DNA of 64,000 nucleotides, from positions 1 to 64,000 of the forward strand of contig MNCI01026687.1 of the NCBI GenBank assembly GCA_015680685.1. Direction: 5' to 3'. Positions 9,995 to 21,549 of this stretch are shown here, piece after piece. Position 1 is the first letter of the stretch. Every line of letters begins with the position of its first letter. The notes under the pieces are model-generated. The model ran no database searches and was not told the origin of the DNA. It was given only the letters and a program-made list of their open reading frames with translations. The position numbers and the translations under genes were made by a program. The stretch is from Gnetum montanum. Taxonomy: Eukaryota; Streptophyta; Gnetopsida; Gnetales; Gnetaceae.

Positions 9995-12031
9995 CTATGG
10001 GTATTGCCATTGCTGATGTTGTCCGATGGGCTGAGGAGGCATTCCACTTTGGTAATACATTAAGGGTTGGTGGAACTGCCTTGGGTTACCTTGTGGATAA
10101 GGCAATCTTCGGGGTGTTTGCCGTTGATTAAGTCTTGGATTTAGTGCATACACCCTAGACTTCTGCAGATGTGAGATAATAGGACAACATCCCTTAGGAT
10201 GGTCATAGTAGTAGACCTCACATCCACCATCATCGTCTGTGTCAGAATTTACAACCACATCGGAGTTAGTGATTTTTCCCTTACCCTTGTTATGTGCAGG
10301 GTTTAAATCTCTCCTCTTGTTCTTTCCTTTGTCACAACTTTGCTCTACCTTAGACTCTTCTACAATTTTCAAGACTGTTTCAATTCTTGAGTCTAAGGAA
10401 TCCCATATTTGATCTACTTTGGCCAATACTTCGGTTGTTAACTTTTGGATCGGCAAAGTTTTCTGATTCACCAACTCTTCGATTGGTGACTCATCCTCTT
10501 CATCACAAAATTTCACTCCCTTATTTCGAAGGGAGGGATCGCGGTTGTACTCCTCTGCACTTTCCCTCTTACGTAGCTCACCTTCTTCTTGCGCTACTTG
10601 TTCCAACAAACTTTCAACTTCATGGGCTCTAAGTTGGGAAAGTTTCCCTTGGGCATAAGTCCCAAGAGTTCTTGTCGTTTCATTCCTTAGCCCATCCACG
10701 ATGTGGTGAAGTTGATCCCGCTTAGTGTACCCATGGCCCAGGAAATGATGTAGTAATGTATAGTAACAGGCCATGGCAGCATCCAAGGATTCATAAGCAC
10801 CTTGTTTCCAGCCTTGGATCTGCTTACGCAAATTGGACACTTTGGAGTACATCTGATATTTGTTGTTGAACAGTTCAAGCATCGTACTCCACCTCCTGAT
10901 GGTTTCTGGTTCTAAGGACCAGTACCAGCTCTCTACTTCTTTGGTGAGTGTCCTTGGGAACAACTTAAGCTTTTGCCACTCATTATCGATATTTTGCAAG
11001 GCACATGCATCGTGGAATGCCTATAAATGATGTTGAGGATTAGCATTGTATCCTCCTTCAAAATGTGGGATATTATTTATGTCCAAATGCTTGATCCTGC
11101 TATCTTTTAAGTGCCTTGTGGGGATCCTAACTACCTCTGTAATGTCTAGCATACTTCGGGTTGCAAGTAGGGGTTTGTCATGATCATCTCTGTCATGACG
11201 TCTGTGGTGTCTTTGTGGTGGTTCCCTACTCTCCCTACGTCCTTGCCCTTGTCCTAACTCCTCTTGACCTTCCTGTCGAGGTATTTCATCCTTTTTAATT
11301 TTATCCTCTCCGTTGTGCTCACGATGGCTACGCCCAGATGTGGAAGGAGAGTGTGAATGATGAGATGAAGGAGAAGAGGAAGGGGATCAATCACCACGGC
11401 AATGTTTCTTACCTTCTCTTCAGATGCTTCGGCCTTGATAGTTGTAATGATCTAAGTGTCTGTCCTTAGTGTGAGTGGTTGTTCCTGCCGTGAACAGTTG
11501 GTGTTCACGGGGATCAGAGCCCGTAGCATGTACAGTTGATCGAAGGCTTTGATGCCTAACCTATTCACCATTGTGAGGAGGAGGAACATCATTTTCTAAG
11601 AAACCCGTCATGAGGGGTTCCTTGTCTCCTATTTCACTAAGGACATGGGGGACCTTGCCCTTCAACAATGTGTGTTGGCTCTCCTGCCTTAAGTCCCGAA
11701 TATGTTGGGCATCTGTGGGATGATAATCCCTTATATGATATCTTCCAGCAACGTATTCAGTGAATAAGTCTTGCATGCCAATCTATGCTAAGGCACGGAA
11801 AAGCATGTTCGGAACAGATTGATCTGGTGGTAAAACGATATTACCAAAAAAATCTCTCCGGTGCAATTGTTCATCCTGATGAAGGGTAAAAGTGAAATCA
11901 GGCATATACTCATCGGGATGAGTATAAACTATCTTAGACTATTTAGGACTTGGCTGGTCTAGGTTATGTGTATGTCGCTGACTATCTTCCGTGTTATCCC
12001 TAGGTGAGTTAGCTTTATGAGAGGAAGCCAT
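9995..12031 (-). pseudogene. gag polyprotein, element D
   Basis: The start is ATG at 12031-12029 ('MASSHKANSPRD'), the same start as in A, E and F. Downstream are 'YTHPDEYMPDFTFTLHQDEQ', a serine/arginine/histidine-rich basic stretch (about 11450-11170), then the capsid-like gag domain (Retrotrans_gag family), with 'FHDACALQNIDNEWQKLKLF' and 'ESWYWSLEPETIRRW' at 11030-10890. A degenerate zinc-knuckle-like C-x2-C-x3-H-x3-CC motif at about 10240-10200 reads 'CEVYYYDHPKGCC', with the second Cys lost to Tyr. Nonsense codons (at about 11002 and 9993) and a frameshift near 11390 break it. It would have formed the particle that packages element RNA. Confidence 0.85.
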
Positions 12032-12036
12032 TTTAT

Positions 12037-12379
12037 NNNNNNNNNNNNNNNNNNNNNNNNNNNNNNNNNNNNNNNNNNNNNNNNNNNNNNNNNNNNNNNN
12101 NNNNNNNNNNNNNNNNNNNNNNNNNNNNNNNNNNNNNNNNNNNNNNNNNNNNNNNNNNNNNNNNNNNNNNNNNNNNNNNNNNNNNNNNNNNNNNNNNNNN
12201 NNNNNNNNNNNNNNNNNNNNNNNNNNNNNNNNNNNNNNNNNNNNNNNNNNNNNNNNNNNNNNNNNNNNNNNNNNNNNNNNNNNNNNNNNNNNNNNNNNNN
12301 NNNNNNNNNNNNNNNNNNNNNNNNNNNNNNNNNNNNNNNNNNNNNNNNNNNNNNNNNNNNNNNNNNNNNNNNNNNNNNN
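12037..12379. other. assembly gap (343 N)
   Basis: A run of N replaces the primer-binding site and the U5 end of the element D 5' LTR. By comparison with the 3' LTR (5954-6248) and the A leader, about 430 bases would be expected, so the gap size is approximate. Frames called across the Ns are artefacts. Confidence 0.95.
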
Positions 12380-13051
12380 CCCACTTACTGTACACACCCT
12401 GAACTGTGCAACTGTGGCTACCAAACACTAATCGTTATTAGGATTACCACACGTAATGCACATGCTCGAAGCGGTCGTACTGAGGCACTTAACTAACCTA
12501 AGTGTGATAAGCAGCTGATTCCTTGACTAGCCGTACACACCCGCAAGTGCTTGTAGCCAAGTCATACTTACCCCACATTCTAGGAGATAAGGATAAGAGA
12601 ATCTAACCGCGATGAGTAGCCGTTTCCTTGGCTAGCTGTACACATTCGTCAATGCTTGTAACCAAGTCATACTCATGCCGCGTGACTAGGAAAGCAATAA
12701 ATAATATTAATTAAACCTATCCATGTACTGCAAGGTTTATCCACAAAGTTTGTCTTTATTGCCGTACACAACTTGCGTTCAGGTACAAAGCTGCTCGAAT
12801 AAAGAGCCGTTCACTTGGGGGACTCCTTCTGCGGGCACATGGAAAATATTCTATCTCTGGGGTGATCAATCCGCCAGAGCTTCACTACTTCTAACTCTAT
12901 CTATGAAATGAAGGGAGTGTTGCCTCTTATTTATAGATTTGGCGGTGGACCGCGATATCGCGTATGCGATATCGTAGGGAAAGACATGATATCGCGGTGG
13001 TCGCGATATCTCGTACGCGATATCGCAGCTTGTGCTAATCGCGTCTCATCA
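12380..13051 (-). repeat. element D 5' LTR (U3, R and part of U5)
   Basis: Matches 6249-6977 of the 3' LTR and ends at CTCATCA followed by the ATAGT duplication. The TATA box complement is at 12928-12935. Its U3 array (about 12950-13028) has GATATC palindromes but lacks the 34-base tandem duplication, so the two LTRs of one insertion differ mainly in this array. The missing outer part lies in the gap. Confidence 0.88.
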
Positions 13052-13056
13052 ATAGT
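13052..13056. repeat. target-site duplication ATAGT, right copy (element D)
   Basis: Exact partner of 5949-5953. Confidence 0.9.
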
Positions 13057-14134
13057 TAATCTTCTTCAAAAATCTCTTCTCTAGGGTAGGAAAAGGATCA
13101 TACTTTTCCCTCATTCAGAAGCACTTTCACAACTTTTAACTTCTTCCTAAAGGCTTCCTTATAAAGAGAAAAAGATAGCTCTCTTTAAAGAAAATATTTG
13201 CAATAGTAAAAAATAAGAAATGAGTTGATAACTTTTTGAACCCAAGTCTACAAATATACAATGAATTAGTAATGTAAGAGATGAATTAATTACTCAAAAT
13301 TCATTGAATGTTTTCTTGGTTGAAGTTGCAACTAAAAGGTAACATTTTTAAAATTCTAGTATTTAACCCATGATGAAAGATCCTAGCTATTTTTTTGTTG
13401 AAAATAGCTACACAACAAAGCTTCTAAATATAATAAAGCATAAGCAGCTAAAGATACTTTTAAATAACTTCACAAGCAACTAAAGATACTTTTAAATAGA
13501 CAAAATTAAATGATCATAGATATGTTTTTGCTATTGAAAAATAACTGCACAATGAAGTTTTAGGATAAAATAAAGGAGAAGCATTTGAAGATACTTCCAA
13601 GTATAGAGAAAGAAAATATACAAAAAGGTTAATTACTAAGAATGATATCCTTGATATTTAGTAAAAAGTTGTTGAAACTTCTAAAGATCTATTTTCAAGC
13701 ATGTTCTACAATTGTACATTCATAAAAAATATATGAAAAGAAATCTTTAATTCCACCAAGAGGACATTGACGAGAAATCATTCCCATATGTTGAAATCGA
13801 GTCCCAATGAGGAGACTTTGATGTATTAGACATTATAAAATAATTGAATTTTGGGATAAGTAAAATTTTTTCAAATATCTCTCATTTTTATTATTGAAAA
13901 TTATGATCATCATTGCATCTTCGGTCGAGATGCATGTTTCGCATCCTTTGGCTAGTGTTGAAATCATTCCTCATCCCTCAAAAGGAAGAGGTAATCTATG
14001 GCTCCTTAACTTTTTAATTTGTTATGAATCAGATTATTTTTAAGAAGTATCTCATATGCAACTTTGAATCTTAAAGGAAAAATAGGCCTTCCATTCTTGA
14101 AAACAATATTTAGAATAGTTTGATATAAATTATA
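13057..14134. other. no recognised feature between elements D and G
   Basis: AT-rich, with stops in all frames and no recognisable motif. It continues the sequence left of element D. Confidence 0.5.
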
Positions 14135-14139
14135 GGTAA
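14135..14139. repeat. target-site duplication GGTAA, left copy (element G)
   Basis: Precedes the LTR terminus at 14140. The partner at 19810-19814 is AGTAA, a 4 of 5 match. Confidence 0.6.
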
Positions 14140-14217
14140 TGATGAGTGGCAAATACCCATACAGTTAACCATACAAATCACTAAGTGTTCACATGCGATC
14201 CGGTCAAATTCTGTGGA
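14140..14217 (-). repeat. element G 3' LTR remnant (78 bp)
   Basis: TGATGAGTGGC followed by 'cccatacagttaaccatacaaatcac' matches only the terminal U5 end of the LTRs. It then switches abruptly to RNase H-coding sequence, which marks the deletion breakpoint at about 14217/14218. Confidence 0.8.
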
Positions 14218-15480
14218 CCCCTTATCTTCTTAGTCTCTTTTGATCTACCATTGTAAGATCAAACTCCTGCAAGATCACTAGCCACCATATGACATGAGGG
14301 CTTGCTGTTGGCTTATTCATTAGGAAGCGAATTGCACTATGATCAATGTGCATGAATACTTTGTATCAAGCATATAGTGCCTAAACTTTTCTAAAGCGTA
14401 CACCACCACCATTAGTTCTTTCTTCATTATGGTGTAATTCAACTATGCACCCACAATGTTTCAACTTATGTAGGGAATTTCATATGGATGTTTCTTGTCA
14501 TCCAACTACATAAGCACAGCTCCTAGGGAATAATTCAATGCATCTATCGTTATATGAAATAGTTTGGACTAGTCAAGTGCTCATAGAATTGAAGTCTCTA
14601 CAAGCTTTTACTTGAGGCTATGGAATGAATTTTTGCATTCCTTGATCCACATGAATGGAACATATTTCTTTGTAAGCTCAACCAACAGTTTTGCAATCTT
14701 AGAGAAATTCTCTATGAATCGCTAATAGTAGCCAATGTGTCCAAGGAATAACCAAACATCATTAACAGTTTCTAGTTGGCGAGTTATACCTTGGATGACC
14801 CTTATCTTTTCAGGGTCCACCTCAATCCCTGCTTGAGAAATTCTATGCCACTTTATAATGCCTTGTTGGACCATTAGATGGTTCTTCTACCAATTAAGTT
14901 GAAGATTAATCTCCACACACCTTTTAAGCACTTACTCAAGGTGGTCCAAGGCTTGCTCAAATGTGGTGCCATAGGTGGAGAATTCATCCATGAAGAATTC
15001 CACCCTACAACCAATTTCTTGCTGAAAAATGCTCAAGACCAAGCGTTGGAATGTTGTAGGAGCATTACAAAAACCAAAAGGCATCTTTTGATATGCAAAA
15101 GTCCCCTAGGGACTCGCGAATGTTGTTTTGGACTTATCCTTTAGAGTGATCTAGATTTGGTTATAGCCACTATAACCATCTAGAAAGTTGTAATAGCAAT
15201 GTCGAGGTAGAGTGTCCAACATGTGATCCACAATGGCAATGGAAAGTGATTTTTAAATGTTTCCATATTCAATAGCTAGAAGTTGATGTAGACCTCCACT
15301 TTCTTTGGAACAATCACAAGTGGGCTAACCCACTCATTATCCACAATGGGATAAATAAATCCCACCTTGAGGAGTTTCTTAATTTCCTCTAACCATCTAC
15401 TTCAATTTTGGGTTTAACTAATGTTGTGGTTGCCTCTTTGGCTTCATGGCCAGATCAATGTAGATACAATGCTAGCATAT
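14218..15480 (-). pseudogene. reverse transcriptase and partial RNase H, element G
   Basis: Reading the minus strand downward from about 15480, the RT region carries the expected N-terminal blocks and the catalytic box 'FMDEFSTYG' near 14998-14975, where the second aspartate of the usual DD is replaced by glutamate. The connection region and part of RNase H follow to 14218. Many stops and frameshifts. The role in the parent element would be copying the RNA into DNA. Confidence 0.72.
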
Positions 15481-15559
15481 CCTAGGATCAATCCTTATGA
15501 GTTCAAGATATGAACAAGTAAAGGTTGTTGGCCATTTGTTGATCATTCTCAACAACATC

Positions 15560-15900
15560 TATTTCTATTCAAGAGCGAGATTAAAATTGATGATTACTAG
15601 CTTGCTATTTTCAAAAATGCATACTCCATGTTGGTAGGTAGAGTTTTCAACTCTAAGGGCCCTTGTTTAAAATTTTCATGGATTTCCAACTCTTCCTAAT
15701 TGGTATCATTATTTGTTTCATCAAAGAGTTGGTGAAGAACTTGATCTAGTTCATTCATTCTTTCAATAAAGGCACATGTCAGATTCTCAGTAGGTTCCAT
15801 GCAAAGTGCACTGCTTCCAAGATCAACTGTCAGCCACTAGGTGCCCTCCTATTTTGTGGTTGCTGTGTACATGCACCTTTGAATATCTACCTCATTTGCA
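15560..15900 (-). pseudogene. protease-RT linker, element G
   Basis: Homologous to the better-preserved linkers of E (27580-27970) and F (38094-38387): an acidic stretch about Glu-Leu-Glu and a 'MNELDQV' segment. Function unknown. The same linker is the part retained as an open frame in element B. Confidence 0.55.
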
Positions 15901-15992
15901 CATTGCTTGCATGTAGAAATGGATACTCTTTTCACAGACCAGATTTTATGCACATAGTTGCACCTTGTATTATTGTACACAATGCACAAAAC

Positions 15993-16466
15993 TTATTTCT
16001 TCTCAATCTTTCCAAATTCATTCTTCTTGGAAATTTCTAAGAAGAGATCTGTGATGTCCATTTGCACATTAGTAGTGCTCAAACATGCCCTTCCCATAAT
16101 GATTAGGAAGTCTCCCTTGCAATTTTCAGCCTTAATTACTAGGAAATTAGTAGGATATAACCACCCATAGACAGTGGTCACAATATCTTCTACTAGTCCT
16201 AGTGGAATAGTGATGGATTGGTTTGTCAATTCTAAATGGATGTTGCTCTTCTTGAGAGGAGGTAGATTCCTAGCATTGTACATTTCATGAGAACTCAGAT
16301 TAACTCTAAAACTTGAGTCAAGAAGAGCCTTGCATGGCTCGTTCCTAGTAATTTGCAAATAGATGAGAGGACTTCTAGGATCAGCTCTTTTCCTAGGAAG
16401 GTTTCCAACCTTGATCCAATAAGATACAGCATAGGCTAACATAATTGTGCAGATCTTGGGAGGCAT
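15993..16466 (-). pseudogene. aspartic protease domain, element G
   Basis: A 157-residue open stretch: 'KVGNLPRKRADP', then 'ALLDSSFRVNLSS' (the catalytic D-S-G box reading D-S-S), 'QSITIPLGLVEDIVTT' and 'FLIIMGRACLS' (second box). Loss of the catalytic glycine argues it is inactive. It would have cut the gag-pol precursor. Confidence 0.8.
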
Positions 16467-16489
16467 TTGGTTTGAAGGGCTCTCAAAAG

Positions 16490-18843
16490 GAATGGATGTA
16501 GAGGATGAAGGAGATATAGGGCAACCAGCTGCATAAGTAGGTGATGATTTAGTATGACTATTGGTTTAAAAGAATGGTCTTTTATGGGATCTTGGTTTCA
16601 AACCACTCGGCTGAGAGGCTAGTTGTAAGTTAACAACCATGGTACCATTATGTTGTTGCAGCTCCGCTAGAAGCTTACCTTGCATGGATGGAGCAAGTGG
16701 TAACTAGGTTGAGGGTGGAGGAGTATGGGCTGAAGGATGAGAAGGATGATAGGGATATTGTATTTTCCCTCTAGTAGATGAAGAATGAGTTCTATGATAC
16801 TCCGGAGGGTAGTAATGATGCTAAAGAGAAACATGACTAGAAGAGTCACTAGACATTGGTTACTAAACATAGTATCCATATGGATTTGGCTACCTGTAAG
16901 GGTACTACTACCTTGGTGGTGGCACCCTCCACGATTATGGATGCTATCATTGCTGGTATTTCTCATATGGCTATGGTGGAGCTTCACTTGGATAATAAGT
17001 TTGTTGTTGTTGGTGGAACTACCTTGGATTGCCTTGAGGATAAGATAATCTTCTAGGTTCTTGCCTTCTTGCCAGTTTAGAATTCAGCACGTACATCCCA
17101 GACTCTTGAAAGTGTGACACAACAAGGCAACATCCTTTAGGATGTTCGTATTAGCAGATGTCACACCCATCGCCATCATCTGATTTTGACTCCACAACCT
17201 ATTTTACTATTGCAGCCTTTCCCTTACCTCTTTGGTAGGTACATTTAGCTTCTTTCCTCCTCCTATGATCATGATCACTACTTTGCTCTCTTGATTCTTT
17301 TGTGATTTTTAGAGTAGTTTGAAATTTTTCATCTAAAGAATCCCATAATTTATCAACTTTGGCTAATATATTGAAAATAGATTTTTGGATTGGCAAGATT
17401 TTTCACTACACCACCTCATCAAGTGGAAGGATCCCTATTATATTCCTTAGCACTTTTCCATTTCCTAAACTCTCCTTCTTCTTTTGCTACCTACTCTCTT
17501 AGCCTTTAGATCTAATGGGCTCTAAGTTATGATAGTCTTCCTTGGGCATAAACCCCAAGAGTTTTTCTCATTTCTGATTTGAGTCCATCTATGATGTGGG
17601 TAAGTTATTCTTGCTAAGAATAACCATGGCCAGGGCATCAATGTATGAGAGAACATTATCTGCGCATGGTAGTGTCTAAGGGTTCATGTGTTCCTTACTT
17701 CCATCCTTGGATCTACCTTCTCAAATTAGATACTCGAGAGTATGTTTGATATTTATCATTAAATAACTCTAGCATTATACTCAACCTATGGATGGATTCT
17801 GACTCCAAGGATCGATACTAGCTTTTTGCTTCCTTAATGAGTATTCATGAAAATAGCTTTAACTTTTACTAATCATTTTCAACATTTTGTAAGGCATAAG
17901 CATTGTGAAAGACTTGAAGATATGCTTATGGATTAGCGTTATATTCCCCCTCAAATCTCGGAATATTGTTCATGTTAAGTTGCTTGATTCGACCATCTTT
18001 CACATGCATGGTTAGAATTTTTACTACCTCTGCAATGTTTATCATGCTTCAAGTGGCTAGCAAAGGATCATCATCATCATTATTTTGATGATGCCTATTT
18101 TTTCCTTTACTACCCGTTTGGTCATGGTAGGTGCAGCGATCATTGTTGTCCCACTGTTCACCTTCATCACGGTTATCCTTTCTACGGTGTCTGTCAAAAC
18201 TAGAAGGGGAAGAAGGAGATGCAGATGAAGAGGATGAAGATGGAGGAGGACTACCATCATGTCTACCACCTCCTCTATGCTTTTCATGACCACACTTGTT
18301 AGCTTTCTTGTCATCTTGATGCTTTCCCAAGCCCCTGCTTTGACTCCCACTTTTGACTAAACCTAGATTGTTAATAGTGGATTGCAGATTCAAGTTCAAG
18401 CCCCCATCACCAACATCAAGGGGTGGAGAATATTTATGTTAAGAACCCCTAGAGGGAGGATCCTCATTTTCATTTTGGTTGAGTGGGAACAAGGGATTGG
18501 TGAACTATTTTCCTTTCATAGCCTCATGGTGCTTCTCTTGGTGTCAATCTCTCTTGTGTTATGTTTTAGTGGGATGGTAGTCCCAGTAGTCATGGTCATA
18601 CACAACATACTCTTCTTGAAGATCCTAGATGTCCAACCTCCTAAGAGTTTGGAGCAGCATCCTAGGCACAGATCAATCAGGAGGCATTACAATGTTGCCC
18701 TCCATATCTCACCACCATAGTTGTCCATCCTGATGTGGGATGAAGATGAAGTTAGACACATATTCATCTGGATGAGTATATACCACCTTGCATTCTTGAG
18801 GCATTAATAGTTTAGTATCATCACGCTTGTGAGAAAAAGATAT
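16490..18843 (-). pseudogene. gag polyprotein, element G
   Basis: The expected start codon at 18843-18841 reads ATA instead of ATG, followed by 'SFSHKRDDTK' and 'VVYTHPDEYVSNF'. A serine/proline/histidine-rich basic stretch is open at 18399-18049. The capsid-like gag domain lies at about 18000-17500, and a later open stretch at 17396-17199 corresponds to the coiled acidic segment. The zinc-knuckle-like region is at about 17180-17100. Multiple stops. Confidence 0.75.
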
Positions 18844-18976
18844 TTTTTAATTAAAATAAGATATTAGTATGTATAAATTATTATATTTATTTTTAGAATG
18901 ACTTTGATCTTAGGGTTCATCTAACGATGTTAACAATTTTCACTATGCCTAGATAGCATACATTTCAAACAAAAGA

Positions 18977-18996
18977 GTCCCTAATAATGACATCAA
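18977..18996 (-). promoter_or_regulatory. primer-binding site relic (tRNA-Asp type), element G
   Basis: The minus strand reads TTGATGTCATTATTAGGGAC, a decayed version of the TGGCGCCGTTGCCGGGGAC type that complements the 3' end of plant tRNA-Asp(GTC). It abuts the 5' LTR. Confidence 0.6.
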
Positions 18997-19809
18997 TGAT
19001 GAGTGATGAATACCCCTATGCTCAACCATATGAATCACTAAGTGTTTATGCATGATCTATTCAAATTTTGTTGACCTCTAATACACTAGCCTCTAGGAAG
19101 TAAACTTGCCCTAACAATCATTCGTTGTCTTCCCAATTACACTTGTGATATGCAAAGGTATGGTTAAGTGTAATCAAGATGTATGATTTTTATTATTTTT
19201 ATATTTTATGTTTTGGGTGCTTGAAATAAAGGATGAAAAGAATGAAGTAATTTAATTACTAATTTAATCTAACTAACTAACTAAGGTCTAACTAAGCCTA
19301 ACATAAGCATCCAATTCCACTTTCTGTACACATCCTGAACATGTATAACGCTACTGGGTTACCAAACATTAAGCGTTAGTGGGATTACCAAGCATTATGT
19401 GCATGCTTGAAGTGGTCATACTTATGTGCTCAATTAATTAATATTTAATCTAACTTAATTACTTAAAAGAATTAAATAAAATTGCTAAAAATATTAAATG
19501 CATTAAGAAAATATTTAATCTAGCCAAAGTGCTATAAGGTTTATCAGAAAGCTCATCTTTATTGTTGGACACACTATCGTGCTCAAGTACAACAATGCTC
19601 AAATAAAGATCCATACACTCAATGACTCCTACTATAGGCACTTGGGAAAACATTCTAACTCTAGGGAAGAAAAACTGCAAGAGCTCTGCTACACTATGAC
19701 AAAAACTATCATAAATATGGTGGGTCAGTGCATATTTATAGGCAAAAATAGACACATCAAATCATGCATTGACAGGGCCTAGTCGATGCAACCAATCTAC
19801 ACTTCATCA
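18997..19809 (-). repeat. element G 5' LTR
   Basis: Starts TGATGAG at 18997 and ends CATCA at 19809. The TATA box complement is at 19733-19740. The short U3 (about 19741-19809) has lost clear GATATC palindromes. Confidence 0.82.
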
Positions 19810-19814
19810 AGTAA
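19810..19814. repeat. target-site duplication AGTAA, right copy (element G)
   Basis: Partner of GGTAA at 14135-14139, with one mismatch. Confidence 0.6.
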
Positions 19815-19831
19815 CTTCAAATAAATTGTTA

Positions 19832-19925
19832 AGGTGTTAGCTTAGTTGTAAGACTCTTGATTTGAAGAATCTAGGTTCATAATCTAGATGAATGACAATC
19901 CCAAATGTTTTCATTGAAAAAAAGC
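19832..19925 (+). repeat. tRNA-derived SINE relic
   Basis: 'tagcttagttgt' at 19838-19849 fits a pol III A box (TRGCNNARYNGG), and 'ggttcataatc' at 19874-19884 is a one-off B box (GGTTCRANNCC) at tRNA-like spacing. An A-run ('gaaaaaaagc') follows near 19916. The stem pairing of a real tRNA is absent, so it is a SINE head rather than a tRNA gene. A sister copy lies at 48424-48490. Confidence 0.5.
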
Positions 19926-20924
19926 CATCATGAATTAATTTGTTGAATCATGTCTTTTCCATTAGAATATGTTTCTAAGAAGATATACAATCATTAGGGG
20001 TAGTTTGACATAAATATTTGCCAACAAGGACCAAGGATTCTTGATATGAGAATTGGTACCATTGGTAGAAAGTGAGAGATCTTGGGCCCATCTTGATTTC
20101 AAAGATTTTGAAAAAAATTCTAAGGATTATTATTGTGGTGATTTCTTAGGCTTGACTTTGATTTTTTGTTCATAAATTTAATCTTGGATTTTTCTCTTTT
20201 TCTTTTTACTAATTTGTGGAATTCTTAATCCTATACTAGACCTTCTTAGTTATAATTTAGCTATCTTTTGCAATTCATTAAGAAAAGAAGCTAATAAATA
20301 AAAATTTAATGTGAAATATTTTCTAATTAAAAATTTTCATTATATGATTTTGTTAAACCATTAGCTATGGAATTTCTTTTGAAGATCTATATGAATATGA
20401 TCCAAGTAAATTTCATATATCTTTCCTAACAAGATGGGTTGGCTAATATGTTGTATAAACAACCTAATAAGAATAGTCTTAACTTTCATAGTTGAATTCT
20501 TTGATTGTATGATAGATTATTTATTAGCAGTGTTTAAACTTTGTTTAGCTTGGTATCATAGAAAGTGAATTTTGTATATTTCCCTATATTGGTAAAATCT
20601 AGAACTATAAGTAATGTTGTATTGTTGCTTTCATGATAGTGTTAAGTGGAATAAACTAGAATGATTTTATTTACTCAAATATGGTATCACTTTTATCTAT
20701 ATCAAAGATTCTTACATTTCCTTTTTTTAAGTCATGATTGTAGTATTTATTTTTATTTTTATTTTTCTTTTATATTGGTAGAGAGTGTTAATTGTACATT
20801 GACCAACTCTTGACGCTAGATCCTATTCTTAGTTTGGGTACAATGAAATTTCTCTTTGGATCATAGATGTATTTGTGAAAAAAAGTGTATTTATTTGTGT
20901 TTTATGTGACTATTACACTTAATA
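19926..20924. other. no recognised feature
   Basis: AT-rich, stop-rich sequence between the SINE and the LINE RT fragment. It may include the decayed 3' part of the minus-strand LINE, but I could not recognise any motif. Confidence 0.4.
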
Positions 20925-21480
20925 TAAGCAATTTTTTAATTAGTATCACAAGCCCATTACATTCCCTCCCAAGCTTCATTAATATTATTTAAGATATCTC
21001 TATCTTTAACAAACCCTATATGCTTAGGTCTAATCATATCTTTTATAACCTTCTAAAACTAATAAGCCATACATTTAGCTAAAACTTAATAGGTGTTGTT
21101 AAGGAGAGTAATAGGTCTCCAGTTATTAATATGATAAAGATCTCTATTCTTGGGAGAAAAATGAATTACACCTTTATTATATTTTTACCAAAAGAAACTT
21201 TTTTAATAACTTTTTAAACAACATGAAAAGGATAACCTCCAATAATGTCCTAATACTTCTTTAAAATGTTAATTAGAAAACTATCTAATCTTGGAGCTTT
21301 ACCATTTGCTAAACTAAAAGAAGCATCTTTGATTTCTTTCACTATAATTCTTCATTCAAGAATACTTTGATACACTTCTATTACAAAATGAGGAATATGT
21401 ATATTAGAAGCCTTTAAGGTTTCCTTGCTAAAATTTCTAAAAAAATAAAAATCTCAAGTTTTGTAATGAAGGAATTATTT
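20925..21480 (-). mobile_element. reverse transcriptase fragment of a minus-strand L1-like LINE
   Basis: The minus strand reads, in order, 'IKDASFSLANGKAPRLDSF' (the conserved block near A-x-GKAPGPDG), then 'IFLPRIEIF', 'LYHINNWRPITLLN' (the N-x-RPISL block), and, near 20990-20930, 'DILNNINEAWEGM-WACDTN' (the G-R-x-I-L-x-N-I-x-x-AWE block). Stops are present. Inferred to be the downstream part of the LINE whose endonuclease and ORF1 lie at 45600-47000, now separated by element E and by the block at 21550-22560. Confidence 0.72.
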
Positions 21481-21549
21481 ATATAAAGTGATTCTAGTTT
21501 AGGTAGTTACCCTTTCTTTTAAAAAATTTCTTTCAAGGTTCATCTTTAG

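Larger units (their letters stand above)
5954..13051 (-). mobile_element. element D: non-autonomous Ty3/gypsy element, gag-protease only
   Basis: A complete insertion of about 7.1 kb, minus strand, with exact ATAGT duplications. In element order: 5' LTR (13051-12380 plus the gap), gag (12031-9995), protease (9991-8993), a short pol remnant (about 8990-8740), a 3' region, a polypurine tract and the 3' LTR (6977-5954). There is no RT, RNase H or integrase: the protein just after the protease runs directly into the last codons of pol, exactly as in element A. The copy is decayed, but its stops are few compared with E or F, suggesting a younger age. Transposition would have needed enzymes supplied by autonomous copies such as E and F. 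Confidence 0.88.
14140..19809 (-). mobile_element. element G: decayed autonomous-type Ty3/gypsy element with a deleted 3' end
   Basis: Minus strand. A full 5' LTR (19809-18997) is followed by a degenerate tRNA-Asp primer site, gag, protease, RT and part of RNase H. The sequence then jumps at about 14218 into the first 78 bases of the 3' LTR. The rest of RNase H, integrase, the 3' region and most of the 3' LTR are missing. Near-matching flanks (GGTAA/AGTAA) indicate that the outer ends belong to one insertion and that the loss was internal. Heavily mutated, with many stops. Confidence 0.82.

Noticed and set aside
11939-12496. Four long frames of mostly unknown residues
   Set aside because: They run across the 343-base N gap and are artefacts.
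19832-19925. Functional tRNA gene
   Set aside because: A and B boxes are imperfect and no acceptor or anticodon stems pair; a SINE head fits better.
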